A stretch of DNA of 64,000 bases from Periplaneta americana (GCF_040183065.1 NC_091124.1:61512501-61576500), one strand, 5' to 3'. Shown: positions 1 to 12,232, counted from the first letter of the stretch. Numbers and translations are program-made. The notes: generated by a model from the sequence alone, not told the origin.

Positions 1-1276
1 TCCATTTCCAAACTGTCGAAACATTGAGACATTTGTTTTATGGTTGTCTGTCACAATTCTCAGTACATAGAATCCACAGTCTTCTACTGCTTTGATTACT
101 TGATTAAACAATTGATACAACTCTTGACCCTGTAAACCTTTAAAAAGATAATAAGCTGCTGATATTGTGAATCTTTTTGAGAGGCCATTCACCACAAAAC
201 AAAGTAATTTGTTTGCCAACTTTGGATATTTTCCTACGCATTCATCATATATACCCTCTGTATTAACTATTCCGAAGAACTTGTCACTTGTTCTATCGTA
301 AAGAAGCCGTTCCTTTATTGCCATTTCATCGGCGATAATTGAAACAATCTTTTCCATGGGTTCCAGGTTTTCACATTCTATTTGGAGTCTGCTCTTTACC
401 AATGGAGAAATCCCAACATCACAATCAACATTCCCTATGTATCTGTCCAATGTGCTTCGGGAAGGGGCTGATATTAATTTGGACACTCGCGCATGATCAT
501 AACCCTTGGGTGACACTAGTCTCCATGCTAGACAGTAACGGATGCTTAATTCTGACCATTCAGGCCTTTTCTTGCCAAAATTATTTATTTGGTCAAGTAA
601 ATATACAGCTTTTTTATTTTTTTCTTCAGCTAATTCAATTTTCATAGCTGCCATGTTTTTCTCTAGTCTATAAATTTTAGATCGGAGCCTATTAATTTCC
701 CTTCTTGAGCATGCAGAACTGTTATCATCTTTGAGATTAACTTGAACTCCTATCTCACACTTGTATTCAATTTCATCACAAGTTTCTGTGTGGAATTTAT
801 TTGACCCATCTGAAAAAAAAAGAACTTTCTTCTAGCAACAATACTAAGATAAAAAATTCAAGCAAATATTAAAAATTTGTTCTTAATTAAGTACTTTCCA
901 GAATTCCCGCAAAGTTCTACCTCACTTTCCTTTTTCACTGAAGTGGTTCTTTCCTTACGAGGTGTAATCTTCCGAGATTGCAGATAACTGGGGTAAGCTG
1001 GGAAAATGCTTGGTATAACACCAGCCTTTAAATTTTTTTCTTGCAGTTCTCTCTATAGTCTTCTGAACGAAAATGGAGACTACACACACGTGAGTAATCG
1101 GTTGGAACCCACCTGCTACTTTTACGGGCACCTTGTCTGGATATTGACGCCAGCCACTTTTCTCTAAGTTCTTTTGTTGAGGGAATTTCATGATATTTTA
1201 TTCCTTTTGAATGTGAACTTCCTTGTCTAGATTTACAAAGGGGAACACAACAATTCACCATTTTAAACATGAACAC
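1..1276 (-). CDS. P-element-like THAP transposase, 5' part, cut by the window edge
   Basis: Reading right to left, 1276-1028 encodes a THAP zinc finger: C-x4-C near the N-terminus (NCCVPLC), a central W (KWLAS) and the C-x2-H pair (VCSLHF). The THAP end (AGVIPSIFP) continues only after a one-base shift at an A7 run near 1037-1043. A GTAAGG donor at 958-957 and a CAG acceptor ending at 810 (after a T-rich tract) give an intron of 149 nt. This joins in phase to an exon open from 809 to base 1. That exon carries a basic coiled-coil-like stretch, then the RNase H-like transposase core with IIADEM (first catalytic Asp) and RIVTDN (second). The rest lies outside the window. It is not a copy of the element at 2195-9681; the protein differs throughout. 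The family call is firm; intactness is uncertain because of the frameshift. Confidence 0.8.
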
Positions 1277-1614
1277 AGCACCTAATTCATGTCGAAAATT
1301 AATATCACGTTTCGTAATAATTTATGACTTTGCACAAACTTTATATACACAAATTAGAGCACAGACAATCAATATTTTCATCATTACTGACTTAAACGAG
1401 TATTTAGCTTAGTTAGATGTAATAATTAATCATACAATCACTAACAATCACCTCAACACTTTAACACCTGCAGATTAGAAATGATGCGGTATGGTGCAGT
1501 CACAGTCGCGCTCTAGCGGCAAATTCTAGAAACATTGCTATACGGCGTTTCCAATGTTAAATTTTACCATAGAGCAGGCAGTATATTACAATCCAGACGG
1601 CGGTGGTACAGACA
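1277..1614. other. Spacer upstream of the P-like gene
   Basis: AT-rich, no credible ORF or RNA gene. It should hold the promoter and 5' end of the leftward P-like gene, but I could not identify its terminal repeat. Confidence 0.4.
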
Positions 1615-2194
1615 CAGTCTAAAGCCCGGTTCAGACCAAAGACGTTATAATAGTATACGTTCAGACGGTGCGTGTTTCTGTGATGGATTCCAAGGTGGCT
1701 CCGCGGATGGGTCGCCTGCGTGGTCACTGGCCGGAAGTAATCCGCTCTGGTGGGTCCGTGGATGGCTAGCTTGCTGGATTTCGAGGGTAAGTTCCTTGCT
1801 ATTTTTCGTGATGGTTTGCAGGCTGGAAACCAAAGATGATCATATAATATCACCTCTGAAACCATGTCGCCATGTTCGTTGTTTTCCAACTAAACCTACT
1901 TTTTTTATATTCTTTAGTTTCTAAGAAACAACAACTATATCAGACTTTAGCTGTCTTGCACTTATGGCTTAATTACTTTATTACGACACTTACTACTGTT
2001 AGTGTATGACTTTAGTTGTTTTCCACTCACGGTTTAGTTTGTTTTTGACCATGAGTGTTGGCAACAGATAAAACAGCAGATGATTTTCCAATTTGAATTC
2101 TGAAAAGAGCCAACACCGTGTGAACAACTATAGTCACCGTAGCCAACACGGGAGCCAGCAAGTGACCACGCAGGGCGGCCATCAGCGTTGCCAC
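1615..2194 (+). mobile_element. Dispersed terminal-repeat element 'X', left part, split by the P element
   Basis: Starts with AAGCCCGGTTCAGAC and soon carries TTTCTGTGATGGATTCCAAG. The same terminal block recurs inverted at 9690-9733, on the far side of the P element, and in other copies at 20960-21100 and 35467-35855. The last 8 bp (GTTGCCAC, 2187-2194) are the P-element target duplication. ORFs across it are not conserved protein genes. The superfamily is not identified. Confidence 0.6.
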
Positions 2195-3540
2195 CACAGT
2201 CTAAGACATACAGTCACGCAACTCATACGTATAAAATATGCCAACATTTGACAGCTGGCGCGACAGTAGCGCTCTAGCGGCAGGCAAGTTAAAAGTGTGC
2301 AGATGACATATGATAACACACCAGAAAACGAGTTTAGCGTAATTTATTTTATATTTTTATGCTATACAGTAAGTGTATATGGTTCTTATTAATTTTACTT
2401 TAAAATCCTAGAAGAATTTCACACGCAGTTAATCTAAAAGTTTCAGAAGCTGGGAATAAACGTAATTCTTTCTGCTCCTTCCAACTGAATCATGGCCCTG
2501 ATCACGTATCATGGTTTGAAATAATATAATTGTTTGTACGTGGACGGTTAATTCAATTCATTCCTAATATATTTATATGTCATTTGAACTCCATATTCCC
2601 TGTGAGAAGAATCAAAATTAGTAGCTTCAAAAACAGGAACGCCATTTCAGTTTTTGCTTAGAGGAAACAAGATTTGTAGGGCGTATCTCGTAGGGTACAT
2701 CGCGTGGCGAACTCCTCTCCCTATTTCCTGAGAAATTAACTATTTTCCATACCGCAAATTGGGGTAAACTCGACCGCTGAGGTAAACTTGAAAATAAAAA
2801 AAGGGAGGATTTAAACCGTAATATGATAGACACTGAAATATGTATAAAGTTCATTATTTTTTCCATTTCTTAAGAACCGGTATTTCCTTTATTATTTTGA
2901 ATAACAAATAGTGCTGATATTGTACTTTAATTTTTTTATGACATGTTTATCGCATTTTACAATACATTTCCATTTTTCACACATAGGTTTTATTTTACCT
3001 TATCCTACCTATTAGTACGTTAATATGACGTAGGTGAGAACAAATAAATGAACACACAATTTTGTTGAAAAAATTTTAATTCCAATTAAGTCAGAAAATG
3101 TACTTTTATTTTCAATAAATAATCACTGGAACTGTAAAATCAACACCAATAACAGTCATACAAATTATTACAGAAAAGATTGCTATTTTATATTAAATTA
3201 ACAAAGACTCTTCTATTTTTTGAGAAATTAGTAGGCTTATGTCTGCCACATGAATCTACACCAACACATCAGAAATTTATCGACACAGTCTGGATTTATT
3301 CAAGAAGTGAATATTTTGCAAAAGGATTACAATACTCCATGAATTCATGAAAAATTAACACCACGATTCCTACTTGAATACAAAAATTATGGAATTATTT
3401 GCATTAAAAACTATAGATACATTATCCAAAATCGGAATGATTACACATTTACACATATGATCTCTGCAGCAAAATAATATACTATAACAGATATTTACTT
3501 CGATCCTTTTTTTTTGCATTTATAGTACATTAGAACTACT

Positions 3541-4120
3541 CCACACACTACGATGGCGTATTAGAAGCTATTAATACCTGTCTACAAGAATTAATTTACA
3601 GATTAAATTCATTTATTAAAGCAGGCATATTTTGTGATTCAAAATCTGCAGTTTAGACTATTGTGTCATCAACATTAGAAGACAATGGAGAAGGAATACT
3701 ATACCAAAAACAAGTTTCTAAGACAACAGAAAAAATGTTATGTTGCTTTATAACAGATACCTTCTCATTGTGTAATGGAAGAAAATGAAAATGCAGACTT
3801 TCTGGCAAAGAAAGAAACCACAATCCAATAAATATTTCATTCTGAGATTTCGTATTGTTCAGCAACATTTTTCATACAGAAAAATTAAGAAGGAACAATA
3901 TAAAATAATAGCAAAAGAAAAGTAGTGGAAATAAGTCTTGGTGTGAAATTTTAAATAATAAACTTTTGTGCAAATCTGGCTCTCAGGTAGTCCTCCCTGT
4001 AAAGCAGATTTGAATTATTCAATAAAATTTTGATGATAATAATTCTCGAAGAAGAACGCCAGTGGCTATCTTTAGAATAACGACAGGACAGAAAACAAAC
4101 GGGAGAAAATCTATCGCACT
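3541..4120 (+). pseudogene. LINE RNase H / C-terminal remnant inside the P element
   Basis: Conceptual translation in broken frames shows LEAIN, IFCDSKSAV and NADFLAKK, in the order expected for a non-LTR retrotransposon RNase H domain. A VAIFRITTGQ-like stretch near 4060-4090 resembles the C-terminal region of the same LINE type. A stop follows CDSKSAV and the frame shifts several times. A SINE-tail-like segment at 3962-4040 interrupts it. It is a dead insertion in the 3' region of P copy A. Confidence 0.5.
3962..4040 (-). repeat. SINE body fragment
   Basis: CTGGCTCTCAGGTAGT and CCCTGTAAAGCAGATTTGAA match the body of the tRNA-headed SINE at 30262-30410. The tRNA head is missing here. Confidence 0.55.
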
Positions 4121-6648
4121 GAGCATTTCATTGACTAATTAATTAAAATAAGTAACAAACACTAATATAGCAAAGCGTAACGGCATGGTTTCATTTAAGC
4201 AAAGGCATTAACTAGCCAGTCTTTTATTTGTTAAGTATTTATAAAAACGGAATACTTTAATATTAAAAGCAGTACAGTTCTCACTTTTTTCCTTCAGTAA
4301 CACTAGCACCTACTCAATTGTATTTTTCTTAAACTGAGGAGTGAGGGAATTGCCTCCCTTGTTCCTCTTAAATGACGCCACTGTTGAAAAATAATAAATC
4401 TTGTCTCACTCCAGAAACAATAATAATGAGTGAAAGGAATTATTACATAAAGAACTACATAACTACAACTATAGAAAACGGCAGAGAATGCAAGAAATAT
4501 CAGACGGAATCTCTCAGACAGCAAAACCAGTGCAGGACAGCAATAAATAAATAAAAATAAGAAAACACCATCTGAATCAAATAACCTTCCTATTTAAAAT
4601 AATAGCTCCAGTCTCACGAAGTCCACAGAAGTAGTAAATCAATTAAATAAATATTTTGTAAATATATACAAAACTATCTTTCAAAATATATTTTTCTCCT
4701 CGCCAACATACTCCTCATCGCCTTTGATCTTAACTTTTTAACTCCCATTAGTTACAGAACTCGAAATTAAACAAAATTGTCTCTTTCCTCCAAAATAAAT
4801 ACCCCTCCAACACAGATGAAATCCCAGCCTCGTTATTAAAAACGAGCATTTCCTTTTTGAATAGATAATACGAAAATTGAAACAGAAGATTGCTTAGATA
4901 AAGACAGTTTAATCGTAAATTCTGATAAATCTGTCTACCTTTCACAAAAAAACTGATAATTATGATGTACAAGTACAGCAAAAATCTTTACATTTCGTTG
5001 AAACCACCAAATTTGTCGCCTACACATTGACAACTCTTTCTCTTGGACATCTCACATCTCTTCTCTTCGAAAGAAACTGAATACAGTAGTATCAGCTAAG
5101 AAATCATATAAAAATAGACATATAGATCACAGTGTTTTGCCCATTTCAATTCCCTTATCACATATGGTATTCATTTCTGGGCAGCACCCAGTAGCATCAA
5201 AGATATATTTGAAATTAAAAAAAAGCAGCCAGAGTCATGAGAGGTATGTGACCAACAAACTCGTTAAGAGATGCATTGAAAAATTTCAAAACAGTTCCAC
5301 TTTCATCTGTATATATCCACTATTCAATGTTCTTCTTTAAAACAACACACAAAATTATGATCTGAACAATTCCAGTCACTAACATAACACATGTAAAAAA
5401 AGATAACATCCACATCCTATGCAAACAACACTATCATCAATAAAAATTCAGCACATTTGTTTTAAATTTACAATACTTTGCTCAAGGGAATACAACAAAT
5501 TAAAAGACATTAATCGTTAAAAATATATTAAAAAGTTTCTTACTGAAAATTCCTTTAACTCAATCCACGACTTCATAGTTAATGATGTCTTTCATATTCA
5601 ACCCAGGTATATAATGTTCACCATGATCTCCTTGTAAATGTCTTACACTACATTTGCATTATTGCATATAAATGAACACTGTTCATACTTCCACTTTTAT
5701 TTGCTTAAAAGCTTGTAAATAATACATTATAAATTGTAATCTTCTCCACTGACCTATAAACATTTCTCATTATATGTTACATTGTGTTTTATTTAATGAG
5801 ACCCGGTAAGCCAAAAAATCTTGAATTTTAAATTTTGTCGTGTTTTATTTATCTATGAAGATTTATCTTTCAGATGATGAGCCATGGTTTAAGTTTGTAT
5901 CTGTTTCCTAAGTATGTTTTCTTCCGGTTTAAATGGACATCGCCATTTAAATTTGGCGTGTCTCCTGTTCATCTGGCTCCATTCCTGCAAGTTTGTTTTT
6001 TTCTTACAAAATGATTCTTTTCTCAGCTTCTATTATACATTGGACTTTAAAATTTTCAGAGCATGTTGCCACAAACCTTGCCCTTAATTTAACAAGAGGT
6101 TTCAAATAAATCTAAATTATGAAAGTAATCATGTACTGATATGTATTGAAAAATGTAGTTAATTTTTGGACCTGAACAAAAATAAAAATTAATGTACTAC
6201 ATATGCACTTTTCTTTCAAAAGGCCGTGTTAAATTCAAGTCAGTATATGTAACAATAACATGTACAAAATCAAGTTCCTACTCCTAGCAGTTTCTGAGAA
6301 AAAGCTTCATGACCAATCAGAATTTTAACACAGCCGAGGTAAGATGTACCGGGTCCCCTAAACATTGCTCTTACCACGTTTCCAAGTCATACACAGTATA
6401 TATTCTTTACTAATGCTTTTAACTCTATTGCATTTGTATACTTCTATGTATGTAGTGTAAATATATTAGTAGGCTATATCCTATACGGAAGTCTACCTCA
6501 ACCTAGCAACATGCCTGGTGAGAAAAAAACACAACAGAAACATGAATTTAACTTACTACAGTTATACCATTGTATTAAAAAGTATAAACAGAAGTTACCT
6601 ATTACTGCATAAAAATTGTACTTATGTATGGAAGTAATCTAACAACAC
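4121..6648. other. Long non-coding 3' region of P copy A
   Basis: AT-rich and without a recognisable protein. Short ORFs here (60-77 codons) show no conserved motif. This block, together with the transposase exons, is missing from the short P derivatives. Confidence 0.5.
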
Positions 6649-7179
6649 TTAACAGCCTAAATGGCAAAATTTTAAGTACTTTGTATTCTTTCTGTTATTC
6701 TCAATCAAAGATCTATTCCCAAATTTCAAAATGAAATATAATCTAATTTTCACAAACAATTTCAGCATTAGAATCTTTGTGTCACAGCAGCATCCTTCTG
6801 GAAAATCTGGTATTTCCTGCAGTGCATTTACAAACATTGCCCCACAATGCTTCTGGTGTGCATAGTGATTGAAATATTGGGCTAATTTACCTTCACATGC
6901 TTTTAAATATGAAAAACACTTTTCAGTACATACCACTAAATTGCCAAAATTGGAGCTTTGATCATAATTCTTATAATAGGTGTACAATTTGTCACTCGAA
7001 CCAAAAAGGTCACTACTGTCCATAAGCAATGCCCTACATGTGTCACAATGGTGTATCGAGAACACTTTTGTCAGGATAAAGCCAAAAACATACCTCATAC
7101 TATTAGTTTCCCCACAATCTCTTGGAATTTCAACATTGGGAAGATGAGGGTCTTGCTGAGTCATATCACAAAGGAACAT
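6649..7179 (-). CDS. P transposase C-terminal segment (separate frame)
   Basis: An open frame of 176 codons follows the main transposase frame immediately, on the same strand but offset. Its N-terminal part (VEIPRDCGETNSMRYVFGFI) resembles the region after the last catalytic Glu in THAP9/P transposases. Several Cys and His residues are present (HHCDTC, HQKHCG, CCCD). The preceding frame ends at TAA within GATTAAAAAAAA at about 7209-7220, so continuity would need a frameshift or an intron. Either this is the true C-terminus or a degenerate tail; the element's C-terminal boundary is unresolved. Confidence 0.5.
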   Translation of the reverse strand: MFLCDMTQQDPHLPNVEIPRDCGETNSMRYVFGFILTKVFSIHHCDTCRALLMDSSDLFGSSDKLYTYYKNYDQSSNFGNLVVCTEKCFSYLKACEGKLAQYFNHYAHQKHCGAMFVNALQEIPDFPEGCCCDTKILMLKLFVKIRLYFILKFGNRSLIENNRKNTKYLKFCHLGC

Positions 7180-7215
7180 ATTTGAAGCAGCTGGTGTTTG
7201 GATAGGAGATTTTTT

Positions 7216-9526
7216 TTAATCTAATATAATCTGACTCGAATCAACAGACTCGCAATTACCACTAGTTTCAAGTGGTTGCATTAACTTACTGACAGTAACA
7301 TTGCAAAATGCGGAAATGAATTGATTTGGGGGTGGGTTGGTACAGTGGCCTCCTTTCTGTCTGAGGACTGAGAAAAGAATTTCAAGGCTATCTTGATTGA
7401 TCTTCCTCATTAAGAGATACCTGTTTCTTTCCCTAATCAATTCATTCACAAGCATTTCAAAAGCACTTATGTTAATTAACAAACCTTTCAGGCATTTCAT
7501 TCTATTTGTGACATTCCTGTTACTTGAATCATGAAATTGACAAGATTGAATCCATGGTTTCATTTTCTTTAGACATTCAACATGATCAGAGGATGAGGTA
7601 ACAGCATTTCGCAAATGAACAGGTCCATTAATAGTATAGCAGTTCAGTATGTCAAAAACGTCATTCATATTCTTACAAAATTCTGCAGTAGCAAAACATG
7701 TAGGTTGCATTGTGCCATGAGCTACAAGAGTTTGAATGGCAGAAGCTACTGTATGACTTAACACTCTCACTGCATCCTTGACTTTCATTTTTGAGAAAGC
7801 TGGAAGTTCCACAGACTTTCTAGTAAGCTTTGGTGCAAGTTTAAAATGTCTTATGGAATCACTTTGATAAAGCTGTGAAATGTGTTTCCATGAAGCAGTT
7901 ACAAACTCCCCACTACTCAATTGGTGGACAACATCATATTTAAATAGGTTATTTCTAACACATTTAATAAGATGTGGTGCATCATAGAAGAAAAATATCT
8001 TATCTTTACCATGCATAAGGAATGGCTTCTCCTCACTTATTCCTAAATCACGCCTCCAATCCATAAAATTAGAGCCCTGATCAGTAACACAGGTTTTTAC
8101 AATTAGACCAATTTCCTGCAATTTGTTCAAAACTGTAAAAAATATATCTGCTAATTGTTGGGCTGTTATTCCATTATTCGTGAAGAAATAAGCCAGGGGT
8201 TGCTTGAATTTTGAAAAAATATCATTGATCATTATTACTAAGGCACTGTTTGCAATCTTTGGGGTTCTGTCATTCCCAAAATCTTCAAAGCCTACTACAA
8301 TATCTGAACAGGCGACATAAGATAATTGTGACATTAGGGACATCTCATCCAAAGCTAAATTTACCAGTCTTTCATTGGCTGTAAATGATTGAACTTTCTC
8401 CTTCAACATTGCAAACACACTATCATTAATGCCACAATTTAATCTTACACCTTCTACATATGCCTGTAATGTCCTCACAGAAGGCAGGAACAAATAATGA
8501 CATAATAATTTGTAGCACTGTGTGCTACAATACAATAATTTCAGAGCAAAGACCTTTACTGAGTCAGCCCATCGCAGTCCATGCTTTGAATTCATTGGCA
8601 TTTGAATCTGACTTAAAAAAGATCTAGGGCCTCCTTACCTAAATATTGTGAAGCAACACATTTAATTTTAAGCCTATCTGCAATAACTTTTTGCTTGGTA
8701 ATCTTGCGATGCTTCACCTTACAATTGCAAACACATCTGCACACTTTTAGTTCTTGGCACCTTCTGCGAAGCCTAACAATTTCTGACGATTTGTTTCGAC
8801 ATTGCTTTTCTAATTTACTAATCAGATCAGTAAAACTGAAATCTGTTTGTACGGAAGCATCACACGTGGTAGAGAAAGTTTCTTCTGAAACTCGAGTGGA
8901 GCTGTTTTCAATTTCAAGATGTTCTGAAATTGTTGTCTTAATTTTCTTGCGGTCACTTTCATAATATATTCTATTTGGGAGCTTCCGTTTTGACGTAAAT
9001 AAGGGTGGTGCATTAGGTACGTCGAATAACGTGGGTACGGCATTCCACACAAGTTTCTTCCTCTCAGTATTCATAAACATACACTCCTCTAAATGAATTG
9101 AACATAGTTTTATATTATTGGACAAATAATCTATGCTTTTGTTCATTAAATCTGATCTTCTGAGATTTATCAGCCATTTTCTGCTTCTGAAAGAACAAAC
9201 AAAATACAAGACGTAAGATGGACAAGACAAATAACCCGTGTTACTTTAAATAAATACATACACCGATTGTACTTGTATTTCCATAAGTATTTAAACTATC
9301 CTTCCTGATATATAAATAGGTAACTGATAACTAATAAATGTTTTATAGAATACAATACGTAGGCTACCTACAATGTGGATTAATGGTTATGACTGAGTTA
9401 TGATTTTCTGATATACACTTACCTCTCTTGATCTTTAGGGAATCTGAAGAACGACAAATTCGGAGATTTAAACTTGTTGTTACTGCAATTTACGGCACTG
9501 CACACATTGCCTTTATTCCGACGCAT
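7216..9526 (-). CDS. P-element transposase: THAP domain plus RNase H-like core
   Basis: Likely DNA-cutting enzyme of copy A. Exon 1 (9526-9423) begins MRRNKG and gives the first THAP cysteines (C9, C14) and FRFPKD. A GTAAGT donor (9422) and TTTCAG acceptor (9187) bound an intron of 236 nt. Exon 2 resumes in phase with KWLINLRR, then C-x2-H (CSIHLEE) and AVPTLF, completing a canonical C2CH THAP domain. A Cys/basic-rich linker follows. The main frame (8601-7216) carries LALDEM (D85 of that frame), CVTDQGSNF (D174), DAPHLIK-x2-RNN (GTP-binding-type segment) and QDSLEILFS (E407), so the D-D-E set is present. Exon 2 and the main frame differ by one base at a T6 run near 8610-8616, where one extra T would join them. 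The gene is otherwise unbroken. The homopolymer position makes sequencing error a real alternative to mutation. Confidence 0.85.
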
Positions 9527-9689
9527 GATTAAAACATTATTATAACATGTTGCATCCCTTAAAAGCACGTGCTGATTGCATTAACGCTATTGCCTGTGCC
9601 TTGCCTGCCGCTTGGGCGCTAGTGTCGCGTATGTTGGCAAAAAAAGTGTTGAAGTTGCGTGACTGTATGTCTTAGACTGTGGTTGCCAC

Positions 9690-9733
9690 CTTGGAATCCA
9701 TCACAGAAACTTTCACCGTCTGAACCTGGCTTA
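9690..9733 (+). mobile_element. Element 'X', right terminal piece
   Basis: CTTGGAATCCATCACAGAAA and GTCTGAACCTGGCTTAA form the inverted counterpart of the block at 1628-1700. With 1615-2194 it reconstructs one X copy into which P copy A inserted. Confidence 0.55.
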
Positions 9734-11390
9734 ATAGATACAGTCACGCAACTCATACGTATAAAATATGCCAACATTTGACACCTGGCGCGACAGTAGC
9801 CCTCTAGCGGCAAGCAAGTTAAAAGTGTGCACACGACATATGATAACATATCAGAAAGCGGGTTTTGCGTAATTTATTTTATATTTTTATGCTATACAAT
9901 AAGTGTATATCGTTCTTACTAATTCTACTTTAGAATCCTGGAAGAATTTCACACGCAGTTAATCTACAAGTTTCAGAAGCTGGGAATAAACGTAATTCTT
10001 TCTGCTCCTTACAACTGAATCGTGGCCCTGAATACGTATCATGGTTTGAAATAATATAATTGTTTGTACGTGGACGGTTAATGCAATTCATTCCTAAATA
10101 TATTTATGAACCACTGGAACTCTATATTTCCTGTGAGAAGAGACAAATTTATAGGGCATATCTCGTAGGGTAAATCGCGCGTGGTGAACTCCTCTCCCTA
10201 TTTCCTGAGAAATTAACTATCTTCCATACCGCAAATTGGGATAAACTTGGCCGCTGAGGTAAACTTAAAAATAAAAAAGGGGAAGATTTAAACCTTAATT
10301 TGACAGACAATGATTTATGAAGTTCATTATTTTTCAATTTTTTTATTACTATTTTGAGTCGCTAATAGTGCTGATATTATGGTTTAAATTTTTATGGAAA
10401 GTTTACCGCATTTTACATTACATTTCCAGTTTTCACACATAAGTTTAATTTTAATTTATCGTACCTATATAATACGTAATTTACATGCACTTACTGTTAT
10501 TATGACGTAAGTGAGAACAAATGAATACACAGTTAACTTCAATTAACTCAGAAAACGTAGGCCTAATTTTATTTTCAGAGCAGAAGTGGTGTAAGTCAAG
10601 AAATGGGTAATGAGGGTTGAAGTAAACATTCTGTAAAATATAGCGCAAAGTAGCAGTTAATGTTGAATTTATTTAAACTATTAGTAGTCAGTGAATAGCA
10701 CGAAGGATATATTAATTGCTACTTTGCGCTGTATTTGACAGAATTTTTACTTTAAACCTCATTACCTAATTTTGACTTATACCACTTCTGCTCTGAACGG
10801 CTCAAATAATCACTGGTAATGTAAAATCAACACCAATTAGTCATGCAAATTATTACAGAAAAGATTTCTTTTTATATTAAATTTAAAAAGGCTCTTTTAT
10901 TTCTTGAGAACTTAATACGTCTGCCACATGAATCTACACAAACACATCAGAAATTGATCGACACAGTCTGGATTTATTCAGGAAGTGAATATTTTGCAAA
11001 AGGATTATAATACGCCATGAATTCTTGAAAAAATTAACACCATAATCCCTACATGAATGCAATATAAGATTCAACTTTTGAAAAATATAAAGAAAAAAAA
11101 ACGAATACAAAAATTATGGAATTACTTGCATTAAAACCTGTAGATACATTATCCAAAATCAGAATGGTTACACATTTACACATGATCTCTGCAAAACAAT
11201 AATATACTGCAACAGGTATTTACTTTGTTTTTATTTAAACTCTCCTTCCTGACATACAAATAGGTAACTGATAATAAATGTTTTATAGAACACAATACGT
11301 AGGCTACCTACAGTGTATATTATAGGTTGTGACTGAGTTATGATTTTCCCTTGGTCTTTAGGGAATCTGAAGAACAACAAATAGACTGTG
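9734..11390 (-). mobile_element. Internally deleted P derivative (copy B'), inverted
   Basis: The left tip (ACAGTCACGCAACTCATACG) is the P 3' end. Sequence then follows copy A from about 2211 to 3500, jumps over about 5.8 kb of coding interior, and rejoins the region equivalent to 9290-9440. It is truncated inside THAP exon 1 and ends AGACTGTG at 11383-11390, where copy B starts head to head. A 62-codon stretch at 10149-10337 is identical to 12691-12879 in copy B. It carries the nested foldback at 10576-10795. Confidence 0.8.
10576..10795. repeat. Nested foldback MITE in copy B'
   Basis: CAGAGCAGAAGTGGTGTAAG at one end and its inverse at the other. The inner blocks also pair (AGCGCAAAGTAGCA with TGCTACTTTGCGCT), so almost the whole 220 bp can fold on itself. 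The matching place in copy A (about 3105) has no insertion. Confidence 0.75.
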
Positions 11391-11539
11391 CTAATATATA
11401 CAGTCGCGCAACTTCAACACTTTTTTTGCCAACATTTACGACACTAGCGCTCAAGCGGCAGGGAAGGCCCTGGTCATAGGGTTGATACAGCCATTACGTG
11501 CTTTGAAGGTATGCGAGATGTTATAATAACCTTTTAATC

Positions 11540-11662
11540 ATGCGTCGGAATAAAGGCAATGTGTGCAATGTCGAAAATTGCAGTAAAAACAAGTTTAAAT
11601 CTCCGAATGTATCGTTCTTCAGATTCCCTAAAGACCAAGAGAAAATCATAACTCAGTCATAA
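11540..11662 (+). CDS. Truncated 40-residue THAP N-terminal peptide in copy B
   Basis: Starts MRRNKGNVC like the copy A transposase and keeps C9, C14 and FRFPKDQE. Because the splice donor is deleted it reads on into former intron and stops (KIITQS, then TAA at 11660-11662). It lacks the C-x2-H half and could not bind zinc normally. Expression is unknown. Copy D has an equivalent start at 47967 but is frameshifted early. Confidence 0.35.
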   Translation: MRRNKGNVCNVENCSKNKFKSPNVSFFRFPKDQEKIITQS

Positions 11663-11698
11663 CCTATAATCCACGCTGTAGGTAGCCCAAGAGAATTA

Positions 11699-11701
<3 letters not shown>

Positions 11702-11748
<47 letters not shown>
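11702..11748. repeat. (AT)n microsatellite
   Basis: About 23 uninterrupted AT units, inside P copy B only. Confidence 0.95.
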
Positions 11749-11752
<4 letters not shown>

Positions 11753-12232
11753 TTAGTAACCTATTTGTATGTCAGGAAGGAGAGTTTAAATAAAAACAAA
11801 GTAAATACCTGTTACAGTATATTATTGTTTTGCAGAGATTATGTGTAAATGTGTAACCATTCCGATTTTGGATAATGTATCTACAGGTTTTAATGCAAGT
11901 AATTCCATAATTTTTGTATTCGTGTTTTTTTTTTCTTTATATTTTTCAAAAGTTGAATGTTATATTGCATTCAAGTAGTTATTATGGTGTTAATTTTTCA
12001 AGAATTCATGGCGTATTATAATCCTTTTGCAAAATATTCACTTCTTGAATAAATCCAGACCGTGTCGATAAATTTCTGATGTGTTGGTGTAGATTCATGT
12101 GGCAGACGTATTAGGTTCTCAAGAAATAAAAGGGACTTTATAAATTTAATATAAAAAACAATATCCTCTGTAATAATTTGCATGACTGTTATTGGTGTTG
12201 ATTTTACATTGCCAGTGATTATTTGAGCCGTT

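Larger units (their letters stand above)
2195..9681 (-). mobile_element. Full-length P element (copy A), 7,487 bp, with TSD
   Basis: Terminal inverted repeats start with CACAGTCTAAGACATACAGT at 2195 and as its reverse complement ending at 9681. They are flanked by a perfect 8-bp duplication, GTTGCCAC (2187-2194 and 9682-9689); 8 bp is the known P-element length. The 5' end is at the right: THAP exon 1 starts at 9526 and the transposase reads leftward to about 6649. The left 4.4 kb is non-coding apart from LINE and SINE debris near 3541-4120. It is much longer than the roughly 3 kb Drosophila P element, in part because of nested sequence. Subterminal blocks (CTCTAGCGGCAGG-like near the left end, GCGCCCAAGCGGCAGG-like near the right) recur in every copy in the window. 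Confidence 0.9.

Noticed and set aside
1535-1924. 129-codon ORF and its antisense partners
   Set aside because: It lies across element X; copies elsewhere in the window do not keep the frame.
10149-10337. Identical 62-codon ORFs in copies B' and B as a conserved small protein
   Set aside because: Identity reflects recent duplication of the palindrome arms; the frame differs in copies A and D and lacks protein features.
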